From positions 124,001-188,000 of the forward strand of contig CAZEJG010000001.1 in assembly GCA_964511625.1 (NCBI GenBank): a DNA stretch of 64,000 nucleotides, in the 5' to 3' direction. Below are positions 9,333-17,385 of this stretch, piece by piece. The position numbers and the translations under genes were made by a program. Position 1 is the stretch's first letter. Every line of letters begins with the position of its first letter. The notes under the pieces were generated by a model. The model was not told the DNA's origin. It saw nothing but the letters and a program-made list of their open reading frames with translations, and made no database searches. Source of the stretch: Pseudohoeflea sp964511625 (GTDB taxonomy: Bacteria; Pseudomonadota; Alphaproteobacteria; Rhizobiales; Rhizobiaceae).

Positions 9333-9944
9333 TTATCTGCTGCTGACGGTACCGACAGCGGTGGTTGCGGTTCCCGGGCCGAGCTTCGTCCAGCGGCCCG
9401 CGTTTTCGGACGATTGCCGCTTGATGAAGGTGTACCCGGTCTCGGACCACAGCCGGACGTCGCCGCGCATGTTGTCGAGAATGTAGTCGCCGTAGTCGGT
9501 TCTGACGGTCAGCACGGCATGGCCCTCGCCATTGGGCTGCAGGACGACGGTTATAAGAAGATCCGACGGCGAGAAGCCGCGCTCCATGAGCAGTCGCCGC
9601 TTGAGCAGCACGAAATCCTCGCAATCGCCGACCGTGCGCGGATAGGCCCAGAGTTCGGGTACACCGTAGATGTTCTCGTCCGTGTCCGGAACGATGTCGC
9701 GGTTGACTGCGGCATTGACCTCGAGCATCGCCGACCAGGCGCTGCGGGTCAGTTGCATCGGCCCCTGATCGCGTCCGAGCGGCTGGCATTCACTCTGGTG
9801 CGACCGGCAGAATTCATAATGGCCGACCGGCGGATTGGTGCGGGCCGTTGCGACCAGGTTTGCCGGTGCGGCAGACGCGGCGCCCGAGGTGATCAACATC
9901 AGACCACTCAGAAAAGCCGCTTTCCCCTTCGTAAAACATGTCAT
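9333..9944 (-). CDS. Transglutaminase-like cysteine peptidase (BTLCP family)
   Basis: This is an exported 203-residue protein with a signal peptide (about residues 1-26, hydrophobic FLSGLMLITSGAASA then APA). The transglutaminase-like catalytic triad is visible: Cys108 in TVGDCEDFVLLK, His142 in EGHAVL and Asp157 in DYILDN. These are the hallmarks of bacterial transglutaminase-like cysteine proteinases; relatives such as LapG cleave surface adhesins under c-di-GMP control. No LapD or adhesin gene is next to it, although a PilZ gene is upstream on the same strand. Phased CAAGT repeats precede its start. Confidence 0.88.
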   Translation of the reverse strand: MTCFTKGKAAFLSGLMLITSGAASAAPANLVATARTNPPVGHYEFCRSHQSECQPLGRDQGPMQLTRSAWSAMLEVNAAVNRDIVPDTDENIYGVPELWAYPRTVGDCEDFVLLKRRLLMERGFSPSDLLITVVLQPNGEGHAVLTVRTDYGDYILDNMRGDVRLWSETGYTFIKRQSSENAGRWTKLGPGTATTAVGTVSSR

Positions 9945-10450
9945 GGCAGTTCTCCCCGTTACGAGGACGAATGTGCCAGCAAGCTTTTGAAAACGCGTCG
10001 ATTTGCAAAGTAGTATTCAAGTCAAAACAAGTGAAAAACCAATTTTAACAAGTATAAAACTTGAAGATGCTTTGAGTAAAACGCGAATGATTGCGGTAAC
10101 TATCCATAAAGCATGAGGGAGGGCGGTGGCGTAAGGGCCTACCTGTCGGTTTGGCCGAAAAGCCCGGAAATACGGGTGTTACGCCCGAGGCCGCCGAGTT
10201 CGAACTGCGGCGCCGTTTCGTTTTCCCGACAGAAGACGTCGGGCGACGCCCGTCCGGTAGCGTGGCGATCATCGGCTCAGGTCATTCCATAACCTGTCTT
10301 GAATCCCGAAATTGGAAAGCCTTCGTTCACCATGCCTCCGTTCAGCCTCAAAAATATCTCGAAACGGGACACCGGTTTGGAGGCGTCGCAGAGATGGGTG
10401 TATCTCTGCGACAGGACGAAGCGCCGGGTGGTTGATGTCAGCAAGGCGGC
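9945..10450. other. Gene-free region with helically phased CAAGT repeats
   Basis: I see no credible gene in this 0.5 kb. It contains an AT-rich stretch (about 10010-10110) with CAAGT at 10018, 10028 and 10049 and an inverted ACTTG at 10059, so spacings are 10, 21 and 10 bases. CAAGT and ACTTG at 10049-10063 form an inverted repeat with a 5-base spacer. This lies 74-119 bases upstream of the peptidase start at 9944, where an operator or activator site would be. The rest (10120-10450) is ordinary GC content with short frames only. Confidence 0.5.
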
Positions 10451-10487
10451 AAAGAAAAACCCCCGAACCGGTTTCTGCGGTCGGGGG
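10451..10487 (-). terminator. Rho-independent terminator for the PilZ gene
   Basis: CCCCCGA (10460-10466) pairs with TCGGGGG (10481-10487). On the minus strand the stem is followed by a run of five Ts and then CTTT (10451-10459). It sits 33 bases past the stop of the minus-strand PilZ gene. Confidence 0.75.
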
Positions 10488-10519
10488 CTATCTGAAGCCT
10501 TGAGGAACTCAAGAAGATG

Positions 10520-11128
10520 TCAGGTCAGCTGGGTGATCTGTTCCGGCGTGTAATTGGCCATGAATTCCAGCGCGATGCCTTCCTGGAAATGGCGCACCAC
10601 GCGGCCGCGCATGTTTCCGAGCGTCACCATGGTGCCCTTGGCGGGGCGAACCTCGATCTCGATCGCCGCGCCCGACATCGACAGGTCGATAATCCGGCAG
10701 GGATAGCGACGACCGTCGTCGAGACGGATGTCCGACATCGGGTTGTCCGGCGACAGACGTTCGTGACGGCGATCTTCCGGCAGTCCGAGTTCATGCTTGT
10801 TGGCGAGCCACGTCAGCTGCGCCGACAGTTTGTCACGCTTGCGTTCGGTGGCATTGAGCGAGAGCGTGAAATTGCTGGACCCGCTTTCGTAGACCCGACC
10901 CTCGATACGTCCGACGTGGTCGAGATAGGCGACGATGCGTTCGCCGCGTTCGGGAAGCGACTTGCAGGCAAGTACCGCGTCGCCCGGCGACATGAATTCC
11001 ACCACGCAATCGTGCTCGCTGTGATCAGCGCGCATCAGCCGGCCGTGAAGATGCACGGCAACGCGGCTGTACTGCCCCGGTTTGGGCAGTTCCGGATCCG
11101 ATTGGGTGCGAGTTGAGGCGGTCAGCAT
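10520..11128 (-). CDS. Tandem PilZ-domain c-di-GMP-binding protein
   Basis: This is a 202-residue cytoplasmic protein with two PilZ-like beta-barrels. The C-terminal one (about 117-195) has the c-di-GMP motifs: an arginine cluster in EDRRHERLSPD and DLSMSGAAIEIE (the D/NxSxxG box). The N-terminal one (about 20-105) begins YSRVAVHLHGRL and lacks a clear DxSxxG, so it looks degenerate. It probably links c-di-GMP to motility, surface or cell-cycle behaviour. A near-perfect CtrA box lies 56 bases upstream of its start. Confidence 0.88.
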   Translation of the reverse strand: MLTASTRTQSDPELPKPGQYSRVAVHLHGRLMRADHSEHDCVVEFMSPGDAVLACKSLPERGERIVAYLDHVGRIEGRVYESGSSNFTLSLNATERKRDKLSAQLTWLANKHELGLPEDRRHERLSPDNPMSDIRLDDGRRYPCRIIDLSMSGAAIEIEVRPAKGTMVTLGNMRGRVVRHFQEGIALEFMANYTPEQITQLT

Positions 11129-11183
11129 CTTGTTACCGGTCTTGGAGATACAGTTCTGGCCTCGGACACTAGGGCAAGTCCCG

Positions 11184-11198
11184 TTAACAACCGGTTAT
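11184..11198. promoter_or_regulatory. Near-consensus CtrA box upstream of the PilZ gene
   Basis: The sequence TTAACAACCGGTTAT matches TTAA-N7-TTAA at seven of eight defined positions. It is 56 bases upstream of the PilZ gene start at 11128, close to where RNA polymerase binds. CtrA control of PilZ and motility genes is known in several alphaproteobacteria; for this gene it is inference. Confidence 0.35.
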
Positions 11199-11278
11199 AA
11201 AATTTGCTCCACTTGTGCGTAACCGAACACTCTCCTACGGAGGGGCGCATCGTGAGATGCGCGTGGCCGGGCAGGGAC

Positions 11279-11899
11279 CTAGTCCTTGCGGCCGCCGTCG
11301 ATCAGCAGCAGCTTCCGTTCTGCGAGCGGAGCGACGAGCGAGCGCGGGGCAGGGGCGTTATCCCTTGCGACGCGAACCTCCGGACGATTGGAGAGGAAAG
11401 GATTCGGACGCGAGGGATCGAAGAGGCGGAAACTTGTCGTCGAAAATCCCTGCAGCGCGTCCGATCCCACCCAGTAGGGCGTGTCGAACAGCGAGATGGT
11501 GCCGATGAGCCGGCTGCGGATGCCATCCGCGTCGAGAAGCGGCATGAACAGCGCCTCGGCCTTCGCCACGCGGCCGCCCTGCGACAGTCCGTCGACGGTC
11601 AGCGCCGCCGGCGCGCCTTCAGCGACCGCCCGGAGAATGTTGCCGAGATTGCGCCGGCCCTCGTCGAGCCACAGCGCAGCAATCGGCAGTCCCTTGAGCT
11701 CCTGTCCGGCCAGCGTGCAGATGGCCGTGCCGGCGAGGCGAAAACGCCAAATGCCCTCGCTGTCCTGCTCGGCGATCAGCACGTGCGGCAGGTGTCTCGC
11801 AATGTCGGCCGGTTCGATCTCTTTTCTGGCGGGGCAGGGCCTGTCGCCGCGTTTCTCGTCCCAATATGTTAACAGGGCGATGGAAATTGGATGTCGCAT
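11279..11899 (-). CDS. PAS-domain protein (PAS_5 / DUF1457 type)
   Basis: This is a 206-residue protein that starts at the ATG at 11899, with GGAG eight bases upstream. It has the layout of the short rhizobial PAS_5 family: an opening LLTYWDEKRGDRPCPARKEI, the strand-helix PHVLIAEQDSEGIWRFRLAG, and later LFMPLLDADG. The C-terminal tail (residues about 160-206) is basic and proline-rich. Such proteins have no output domain and are thought to sense or bind small ligands; the function is unknown. Confidence 0.8.
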   Translation of the reverse strand: MRHPISIALLTYWDEKRGDRPCPARKEIEPADIARHLPHVLIAEQDSEGIWRFRLAGTAICTLAGQELKGLPIAALWLDEGRRNLGNILRAVAEGAPAALTVDGLSQGGRVAKAEALFMPLLDADGIRSRLIGTISLFDTPYWVGSDALQGFSTTSFRLFDPSRPNPFLSNRPEVRVARDNAPAPRSLVAPLAERKLLLIDGGRKD

Positions 11900-12044
11900 G
11901 TTCGGCTCCGGACGGAATCCTGTTCCGTTTCGTGACAGTTCGGGCGGGATTCCCGCCATTTCCCTTCACCAAGCGAAAGCCGTGCCGGACTGCGACCGTT
12001 AAGGTTAATCAAACGCTTCGCTTGCCTCACGCCGCTGTCTCCTT

Positions 12045-12145
12045 CATGTTCTGGTCATTGCTTCACGAAGGGTTGCCTTCAGCATTCAATTGGGACGGGG
12101 ATGTCCGGCAGGCCGTTCGCCACAGGCGAGCGGCCTCTTTTTTTC
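12045..12145 (+). ncRNA. Candidate small RNA ending at an orphan terminator
   Basis: A perfect intrinsic terminator on the plus strand at 12110-12144 has no plus-strand gene in front of it: the nearest upstream gene (11279-11899) is on the minus strand. Just upstream a small hairpin (GAAGG at 12067, CCTTC at 12076) could be the 5' structured part of a short transcript. The length and 5' end are guesses. It could belong to one of the rhizobial trans-acting sRNA families, but I do not recognise the sequence. Confidence 0.3.
12110..12144 (+). terminator. Strong orphan rho-independent terminator
   Basis: Arms 12110-12121 and 12125-12136 pair over 12 positions (one G-T) with a 3-base loop, followed by CTTTTTTT. 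On the minus strand there is no T-run, so the direction is plus. It lies between the PAS gene (minus) and the rhomboid gene (plus). Confidence 0.8.
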
Positions 12146-12267
12146 TTAGGCCCGCTCGCTGTCGGTCTGACACGTTGCTTTGCGCGTCCAGGTGCTTATG
12201 TATGCCGAGCAGGCAGCCGGCGCTTTCGCGTGCGACCGGCTTCGACATGGCATCAGAGCGGACCTTC

Positions 12268-13005
12268 ATGACCGATACAGACCAACACCCCATGCCCGAG
12301 CCCGATGACGGGGCACCGCCGCCGCGGGAGCCGGTTTTCAACCTTCCGGGTATTATCGTAGCGGTCATCGCCTTCATGGTGCTCGTGGAGGCCGTGCGCA
12401 GCTACGTGATCAGCGGTGAGGTCGACACCTGGCTGATGCTTCAGGCGGCCTTCATTCCCGCTCGCTACGGCGGCCCGGTGGACGGCTCCTGGTTCTGGTC
12501 TCCCGTCACCTATTCGCTGCTCCACGGAGGCTGGACCCATCTGATCCTCAATTGCGTCTGGCTAGCCGCCTTCGGCGCCGTCGTCGCCCGCCGCATCGGC
12601 ACACAACGCTTCGTCCTCTTCTGGATTGCCTCGGCCGTCGCGTCGGCCGCCTTCTTCGGCCTCCTGCACCGCGGCGAGGTCGTCGTCATGGTCGGGGCCT
12701 CGGGTGTGATCTCCGCCTTGATGGGGGCCGCATCGCGGTTCGCCTTCTCCGGTTCCGGCTTCATCGGAGCGGCGTCGCACCTGCGCCCCCGGCTCTCGCT
12801 CAGCCAGACGCTCGCGAACAGAACGGCGTTCACCTTTCTGGCGATCTGGTTCGGCATCAACCTTCTGGCCGGTTTCGGTGTTTCACCGGGATCCGGTGAA
12901 GCGACGATCGCATGGGAAGCCCATCTCGGGGGCTTCCTCTTCGGCTTCTTCTGTTTCGACTATTTCGATCCCATCCCGGAAGAGCCGCGGAATCTCCGTG
13001 CCTGA
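12268..13005 (+). CDS. Rhomboid family intramembrane serine protease
   Basis: This is a 245-residue polytopic inner-membrane protein. Rhomboid features are HGGWTHLILNCVWLAAFG (the H-x-N loop), the nucleophile Ser145 in VGASGVISALMGA, and His219 in WEAHLGGFLFGF. Both catalytic residues are present, so it is probably active. I chose the ATG at 12268; an ATG at 12247 would add seven residues. A possible promoter (TTGCTT at 12175, 16 bases, TATGTA at 12197) lies upstream and beyond the orphan terminator. The cytoplasmic N-terminus is proline-rich and acidic. Confidence 0.9.
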   Translation: MTDTDQHPMPEPDDGAPPPREPVFNLPGIIVAVIAFMVLVEAVRSYVISGEVDTWLMLQAAFIPARYGGPVDGSWFWSPVTYSLLHGGWTHLILNCVWLAAFGAVVARRIGTQRFVLFWIASAVASAAFFGLLHRGEVVVMVGASGVISALMGAASRFAFSGSGFIGAASHLRPRLSLSQTLANRTAFTFLAIWFGINLLAGFGVSPGSGEATIAWEAHLGGFLFGFFCFDYFDPIPEEPRNLRA

Positions 13006-13147
13006 GGATCGCAACCCCTCGTTTCTCGCCTGACAGGGGCCCGCAACCCGGTCTTGCCTGCCGGGCCATTTGAGCGCACCATGTCTCTCCGGTTGCCGTG
13101 GAGGTGCGACCGGATGGGATTGTGCGATCGCTGAGGAGGAGACACAC

Positions 13148-13576
13148 ATGACTGTCAGGCAGATCCTCGATGTAAAGGGCCGCAAGGTCGTCACCGTTCA
13201 CTCGAACATGAGCGTTCTCGGAGCCGCCCGGTTTCTGGCGGAAAACAAGATCGGCGCCGTGGTCGTGAGCGATGACGGAGCCGCCATTTCCGGCATTCTC
13301 TCCGAACGCGACATCGTGCGCTGTCTCGCCGCCAGGGGGCCGGAGGGGCTCGATCTCTCGGTCTCCGAAATCATGACCCGGGACGTCGTCACCTGCGGGC
13401 TCAGCCACACCGTCAACCAGGTGATGGAAATCATGACCCGCGAACGCTTCCGCCATCTGCCCGTCACCGAAAACGGGGTTCTGACCGGCATCATCTCGAT
13501 CGGCGACGTCGTTCTGAAGCGGATTGGGGACGTCGAGAGGGAAGCCGAGGAAATCCGGGCCTATATCGCGAGCTGA
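13148..13576 (+). CDS. Two-CBS-domain protein
   Basis: This 142-residue protein consists of two CBS domains (about 7-62 and 70-127) with the typical ends ISGILSERDIVRCLA and LTGIISIGDVVLKRI. Such pairs form a Bateman module that binds adenine nucleotides or related ligands and regulates a partner. No enzyme or transporter domain is attached, so the partner is unknown. The ATG at 13148 has a strong GAGGAGGAGA ribosome site. It converges with the patatin gene. Confidence 0.92.
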   Translation: MTVRQILDVKGRKVVTVHSNMSVLGAARFLAENKIGAVVVSDDGAAISGILSERDIVRCLAARGPEGLDLSVSEIMTRDVVTCGLSHTVNQVMEIMTRERFRHLPVTENGVLTGIISIGDVVLKRIGDVEREAEEIRAYIAS

Positions 13577-13608
13577 ACACGCCGTTTGCCTTGGATTAAC
13601 CGCCAGGA

Positions 13609-14571
13609 TCAGTAGGCCGGGGCGAAGGCTTCCTGCATGCGCTTGATTTCGGCGATCTTGGCGATCGTCTCCTCATAGCCGCGGTCGATTGCCTCTGCCG
13701 CCCGGTGGAAATCCGACAGACCGATATCCGACAGTCGCGGCATCAGCGACAGGTCCGGGGGATCTCCGGCGAGACGCGCGCGCGAAATCCGGTCCTGGAT
13801 GATGTTGAAGGCCTGAACCATGTTGCCGGTTACGCCTAAGCGGCTCTTGCGCTGCGACTTGTTGTCCGCCCGCAGCATTTCCGGGCCGGCATCGCGGGCG
13901 GTGTGCTTGACCACCGCCGAACGGCCGTAGAGGTCGTAATGAAGGTTGACCGCAATCACGTGCGGCTGCTCGAAGGCGCGGCAGACGGTCACCGGAACCG
14001 GATTGACCAGTGCGCCGTCGACCAGCGTGCGGTTGTTGCAGCAAACCGGTTCGAAAATGCCGGGCAGGGCGTAGGACGCCCGCATAGCGGTGATCAGCGA
14101 GCCTGAATTGATCCAGACCTCGTGACCTGTCCAGATTTCGGTCGCCACCGCGACGAAGGGGCGGTCGAGCTCCTCGATATCGATGCCCTTCATGTGCTGC
14201 TGCATACGGTCGTTGAGGCGCATGCCGCCCAAGAGGCCGCCGCCGCCGATGGCGAAGTCCAAAAGCCCGGCGATCCGTCGCATCGTCAGCGAGCGGGCGA
14301 ACTCCTCGAGTTCGTCGAGCCTGCCGGCGAGATAGGTCCCGCCGACGAGCGCGCCGATCGAGGTGCCGGCGATCATCGAAATGTTGATACCCGCTTCGTC
14401 GAGCGCCCTCAGGACGCCGATATGGGCCCAGCCGCGCGCAGCGCCACCGCCGAGTGCGAGCGCAACCGGATGCTTGCCGGTCTTGGGAGGCGCGGTCTGG
14501 TCAATGGAAACGTCATGCGGCGTGGAAGGCCCCGCCGTCGGGGAATGCGTGTTTGCGACCCAGTTCAGCAT
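13609..14571 (-). CDS. Patatin-like phospholipase (RssA/NTE-like)
   Basis: This 320-residue protein is a Ser-Asp dyad hydrolase. Motifs are the oxyanion loop GGGAARGWAHIG (41-52), the nucleophile elbow GTSIGA with Ser71, and the catalytic Asp185 in LVDGALVNPVPV. It likely acts on phospholipids or lysophospholipids at the inner face of the membrane. The ATG at 14571 is chosen because of AGAGGAAG five bases upstream; an ATG at 14601 also exists. The N-terminal 30 residues are low-complexity. Confidence 0.9.
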   Translation of the reverse strand: MLNWVANTHSPTAGPSTPHDVSIDQTAPPKTGKHPVALALGGGAARGWAHIGVLRALDEAGINISMIAGTSIGALVGGTYLAGRLDELEEFARSLTMRRIAGLLDFAIGGGGLLGGMRLNDRMQQHMKGIDIEELDRPFVAVATEIWTGHEVWINSGSLITAMRASYALPGIFEPVCCNNRTLVDGALVNPVPVTVCRAFEQPHVIAVNLHYDLYGRSAVVKHTARDAGPEMLRADNKSQRKSRLGVTGNMVQAFNIIQDRISRARLAGDPPDLSLMPRLSDIGLSDFHRAAEAIDRGYEETIAKIAEIKRMQEAFAPAY

Positions 14572-14676
14572 CCAAGCTTCCTCTCGCCGAACGCTTTGCA
14601 TGAACGCCCATTAGACGCCCGGCGTGGTTTCCGAATTCTTAACCGGGCGAGGCGCGATCATGCATTGCGTTTCGTA

Positions 14677-15123
14677 TCAACGCGAATAGACCTCGTCAGG
14701 TTCGAAAATTCTTTGATCTTTTTTGACGAGTCTGGCTGTGCCGTTCTCTGCCTGCACGGCCCGGTAGAAGCAGCTTCTCCGGCCGGTGTGGCAACTGGCG
14801 TCGTGGCCCTTAACACGCACCCGCAGAACCACCGCGTCCTGATCGCAATCGACGAGCATTTCCTCGATTTCCTGCAGGTTGCCGGAGGTCTCGCCCTTCT
14901 TCCACAGCGCGTTGCGCGAGCGGGAGAAATAGTGGGCGATACCGGTTTCGATGGAAAGCCGGAGCGCCTCGGCATTCATGTGCGCGAGCATCAAGACTGT
15001 GCCGTCGCCCGCGTCGACCGTGACCGCCGTCACCAGACCATCGGCATTGAACCGTGGCGCCAGAACATCGCCTTCTTCCTGCTCGGTCTTGTCAAAAAGG
15101 GGAGTGGGAAATTCCGTTGCCAT
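14677..15123 (-). CDS. hisI: Phosphoribosyl-AMP cyclohydrolase
   Basis: This enzyme opens the ring of phosphoribosyl-AMP in histidine synthesis. At 148 residues it is the stand-alone HisI form without a HisE domain. Diagnostic segments are VLMLAHMNAEAL, ALWKKGETSGN (substrate), VDCDQDAV and the zinc-cysteine motif CHTGRRSCFYR. I start it at the ATG at 15123; the longer open frame would overlap folE. It is next to folE in the same direction with a 26-base gap, the usual rhizobial arrangement. Confidence 0.95.
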   Translation of the reverse strand: MATEFPTPLFDKTEQEEGDVLAPRFNADGLVTAVTVDAGDGTVLMLAHMNAEALRLSIETGIAHYFSRSRNALWKKGETSGNLQEIEEMLVDCDQDAVVLRVRVKGHDASCHTGRRSCFYRAVQAENGTARLVKKDQRIFEPDEVYSR

Positions 15124-15149
15124 CGTCGGGTCCGTTTCCGGACCGGAGA

Positions 15150-15767
15150 TCAGCTCCGGCCCCTGATCATCGAGATAAAGCGGGACTGCTCTGCGGCATT
15201 GCCCTTGAACTGACCGGTAAAGGTCGTGGTCAGCGTTGTCGAGCCCTGCTTGCGGATGCCGCGCATGGCCATGCACATGTGCTCTGCCTCGATCATCACC
15301 GCGACGCCGAGCGGGCGAAGCGTGTTGTCGATCGCATGGGCGATCTGGGCGGTCAGCGCCTCCTGCGTCTGCAGACGGTGAGCGAAGATTTCGACCACGC
15401 GCGCGATCTTGGAGAGGCCCAGCACCTTTCCGTCCGGCAAGTAGGCGACATGGGCCTTGCCGATGATGGGAACCATGTGGTGTTCGCAGTGGGAGTGGAA
15501 GGAGATATCGCGCACGAGCACGATATCGTCATAGCCGGCGACCTCCTCGAAAGTCCGGCCCAGAGCATCCTCGGGATCCTGTTCATACCCGCCGAACAGT
15601 TCGGCATACGCGCTGACGACGCGTTTGGGGGTATCGAGCAAACCTTCGCGGTCGACATCCTCGCCGATGAATCGCAGCAACGTGCGGACGGCGTCTTCGG
15701 CTTCCTGGCGGCTGGGGCGGTTCATGTCCGGGGTAAAGTTGTCGTCGCGCTTGGCAATGGCATCCAT
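15150..15767 (-). CDS. folE: GTP cyclohydrolase I
   Basis: This enzyme converts GTP to dihydroneopterin triphosphate, the first step of folate (and queuosine) synthesis. The protein of 205 residues carries the zinc-site and active-site motifs HSHCEHHMVPIIGKAHVAYLP and the later CMAMRGIRKQGSTTLTT. This is the zinc-dependent FolE1 form. It is transcribed ahead of hisI. FolE also feeds the queuosine pathway, whose late genes queA and tgt are at the far end of this window. Confidence 0.96.
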   Translation of the reverse strand: MDAIAKRDDNFTPDMNRPSRQEAEDAVRTLLRFIGEDVDREGLLDTPKRVVSAYAELFGGYEQDPEDALGRTFEEVAGYDDIVLVRDISFHSHCEHHMVPIIGKAHVAYLPDGKVLGLSKIARVVEIFAHRLQTQEALTAQIAHAIDNTLRPLGVAVMIEAEHMCMAMRGIRKQGSTTLTTTFTGQFKGNAAEQSRFISMIRGRS

Positions 15768-16041
15768 GGTCTATCCCACTTCGGGCTGTTCGGACCACAC
15801 GCGCAATGTCCGTATTCCGCTCGGCGGAATGCGGGCCTCGCGGGCTCCGGGGCTTTCGGGCAAATCGCCCTCCGGCACGGTTTCCCTTGCAGTTTGAGGC
15901 GGTCTGGCAACACTCAGGCTGCTGCACGGCTTTCACTGCTCGGCTCGTGTCCCTATATAAGGGCGGTGACCCATCGCGTCGAGATGCAGCGTCGGGTCAC
16001 ATCCATGTTACGGATCGGCCAGGCAACCGGATTTCGAAAAG

Positions 16042-16485
16042 ATGATCGACGACGTCTACAACGCGAAGATTCTCGATTTTGCGGGCAACATCCCCCGCAT
16101 CGGAACGCTCGAGGATGCGGACGCGGAAGCAGCGGCCCATTCCAAGCTCTGCGGCTCGAAGGTCAAGGTCTGGCTGAAGATGGACGGCGACCGTGTCAGC
16201 GACTTTGCCCATGACGTAAAGGCCTGCGCACTCGGCCAGGCCTCGTCCTCCATCATGGCCCGCAACATCATCGGCGCCAGCGCCGACGAACTGCGTGAGG
16301 TCCGCCAGACCATGCTCGCCATGCTCAAGGAAAACGGTCCGGCGCCTGAAGGCCGTTTCGCCGATCTGAAGTTTCTCGAGCCGGTTCGTGACTACCGCGC
16401 CCGCCATGCCTCCACCATGCTGACCTTCGACGCCGTCGTCGACTGCCTCAACCAGATCGCCGAAAAGCGCGGTCAGGCCGCCTGA
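16042..16485 (+). CDS. NifU/IscU-like iron-sulfur cluster scaffold protein
   Basis: This 147-residue protein belongs to the IscU/SufU/NifU N-terminal fold. Cluster-ligand cysteines are Cys37 (SKLCGSKV), Cys62 (VKACALGQ) and a third in VVDCLNQI near residue 133. The usual aspartate after the first CG is replaced by serine, which is common in this rhizobial subgroup as far as I recall. It presumably assembles or transfers Fe-S clusters. It opens a plus-strand run with yidD, a DUF2267 gene and thrS. Confidence 0.88.
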   Translation: MIDDVYNAKILDFAGNIPRIGTLEDADAEAAAHSKLCGSKVKVWLKMDGDRVSDFAHDVKACALGQASSSIMARNIIGASADELREVRQTMLAMLKENGPAPEGRFADLKFLEPVRDYRARHASTMLTFDAVVDCLNQIAEKRGQAA

Positions 16486-16519
16486 GGCGGTAAGCCGCGC
16501 CGAGGGAGGCGGAACGCCG

Positions 16520-16846
16520 ATGCCCGGCCGGAACTATCAGGGTCCCTGGAGAAAGACACCGGGCCGGCTGCTCGGCACCGGGCTGATCCGCTTCTACCAG
16601 CTCACGCTCTCCGGTTTCATCGGCCAGTCGTGCCGGCACGCGCCCACCTGTTCGGAATACGGCTACGAGGCCGTCGCCCGCCACGGTCTTTGGAAGGGCG
16701 GCTGGATGGCGCTGTTCCGTTTCATGCGCTGCGGCCCCGGCGGCACCCACGGTTTCGATCCTGTTCCCGAAAAGCTCGACGACGATTTGTCCGCCTTCAC
16801 GCCCTGGCGCTTCTGGCGCGTGTCGCGGCCGGAGGTTGATCATTGA
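16520..16846 (+). CDS. yidD: Membrane protein insertion efficiency factor YidD
   Basis: This 108-residue protein has the conserved YidD core: RFYQLTLSGFIGQSCRHAPTCSEYG with its cysteines, then GLWKGGWMALFRFMRCGPGGTHGFDPVP. YidD helps YidC insert inner-membrane proteins and has an amphipathic N-terminal helix. Its stop overlaps the TTG start of the next gene. The location away from rpmH-rnpA-yidC and next to the NifU-like gene is usual for rhizobia. Confidence 0.93.
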   Translation: MPGRNYQGPWRKTPGRLLGTGLIRFYQLTLSGFIGQSCRHAPTCSEYGYEAVARHGLWKGGWMALFRFMRCGPGGTHGFDPVPEKLDDDLSAFTPWRFWRVSRPEVDH

Positions 16847-17274
16847 CGGTGCCGCAGGACTATACCCGGGCGGGGCAGGTCTTCGACCGGCTGCTCACCG
16901 ATATCGCCGACATCTGCAATCTGGGTACCCGCCATCAGGCCTATGCGGTTCTCTACGCCGTTCTGCGCGTCTTCCGGCGGCGCCTGAGCGCGGAAGAAAT
17001 CCTGATCTTCGCCGATTGCCTGCCGGCCATGCTGCGCGCGATGTTCGTCAACGACTGGCTGCCGAGCGAAAAACCTTTGCCCTTTGCGACACTGGAAGAG
17101 TACGACCGTGAGGCCCGCGCGATCCGCCGTCACCACAATCTCATGCCGGAGGGCAGTTTTCGGTTGGTGGCGACGCTCATCCGCCTCCAGTGCATCCCGC
17201 TCGCCTTCGAGGATGCGCTCAAGCGCCTGCCGCCTGAGGTCACCGCTTTCTGGAAAGAGGCCGGCAATTACTAG
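16843..17274 (+). CDS. DUF2267 domain protein
   Basis: This 143-residue helical protein has DUF2267 features (RHQAYAVLYAVLRVFRRRLSAEE and LPAMLRAMFVNDW). The function is unknown. I start it at the TTG at 16843, because GGAGG lies seven bases upstream and the TTGA overlap couples it to yidD; a GTG at 16849 is the alternative. The C-terminal half (GSFRLVATLIRLQCIPLAFEDALKRLPPEV) is also helical. Confidence 0.8.
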   Translation: MTVPQDYTRAGQVFDRLLTDIADICNLGTRHQAYAVLYAVLRVFRRRLSAEEILIFADCLPAMLRAMFVNDWLPSEKPLPFATLEEYDREARAIRRHHNLMPEGSFRLVATLIRLQCIPLAFEDALKRLPPEVTAFWKEAGNY

Positions 17275-17385
17275 GCCCGGCCTTTCGACTGTTGCCGCTC
17301 CGGAACAAATCGCCTAAGAGGCTGCCACCTAACCCTTCCGATCAACCACCCGCATTCGTAGGCGGGACTGGATAGGAGAGAAAAC

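Noticed and set aside
10151..10435. Short plus-strand frames in the 9945-10519 gap
   Set aside because: No ribosome site, uneven codon use and no similarity to anything I know; treated as non-coding.
11245..11262. GCGCATC / GATGCGC hairpin after the PAS gene
   Set aside because: The stem is perfect but has no T-tract on either strand, so I did not call it a terminator.
15124..15276. N-terminal extension of hisI to an upstream ATG
   Set aside because: The extra residues translate the folE 3' end and are not part of HisI; the ATG at 15123 gives a normal HisI length.
17275..17385. Attenuator or T-box-like leader in front of thrS
   Set aside because: The gap shows no stem with a T-run and no specifier-like structure; T-boxes are also not expected in this group.
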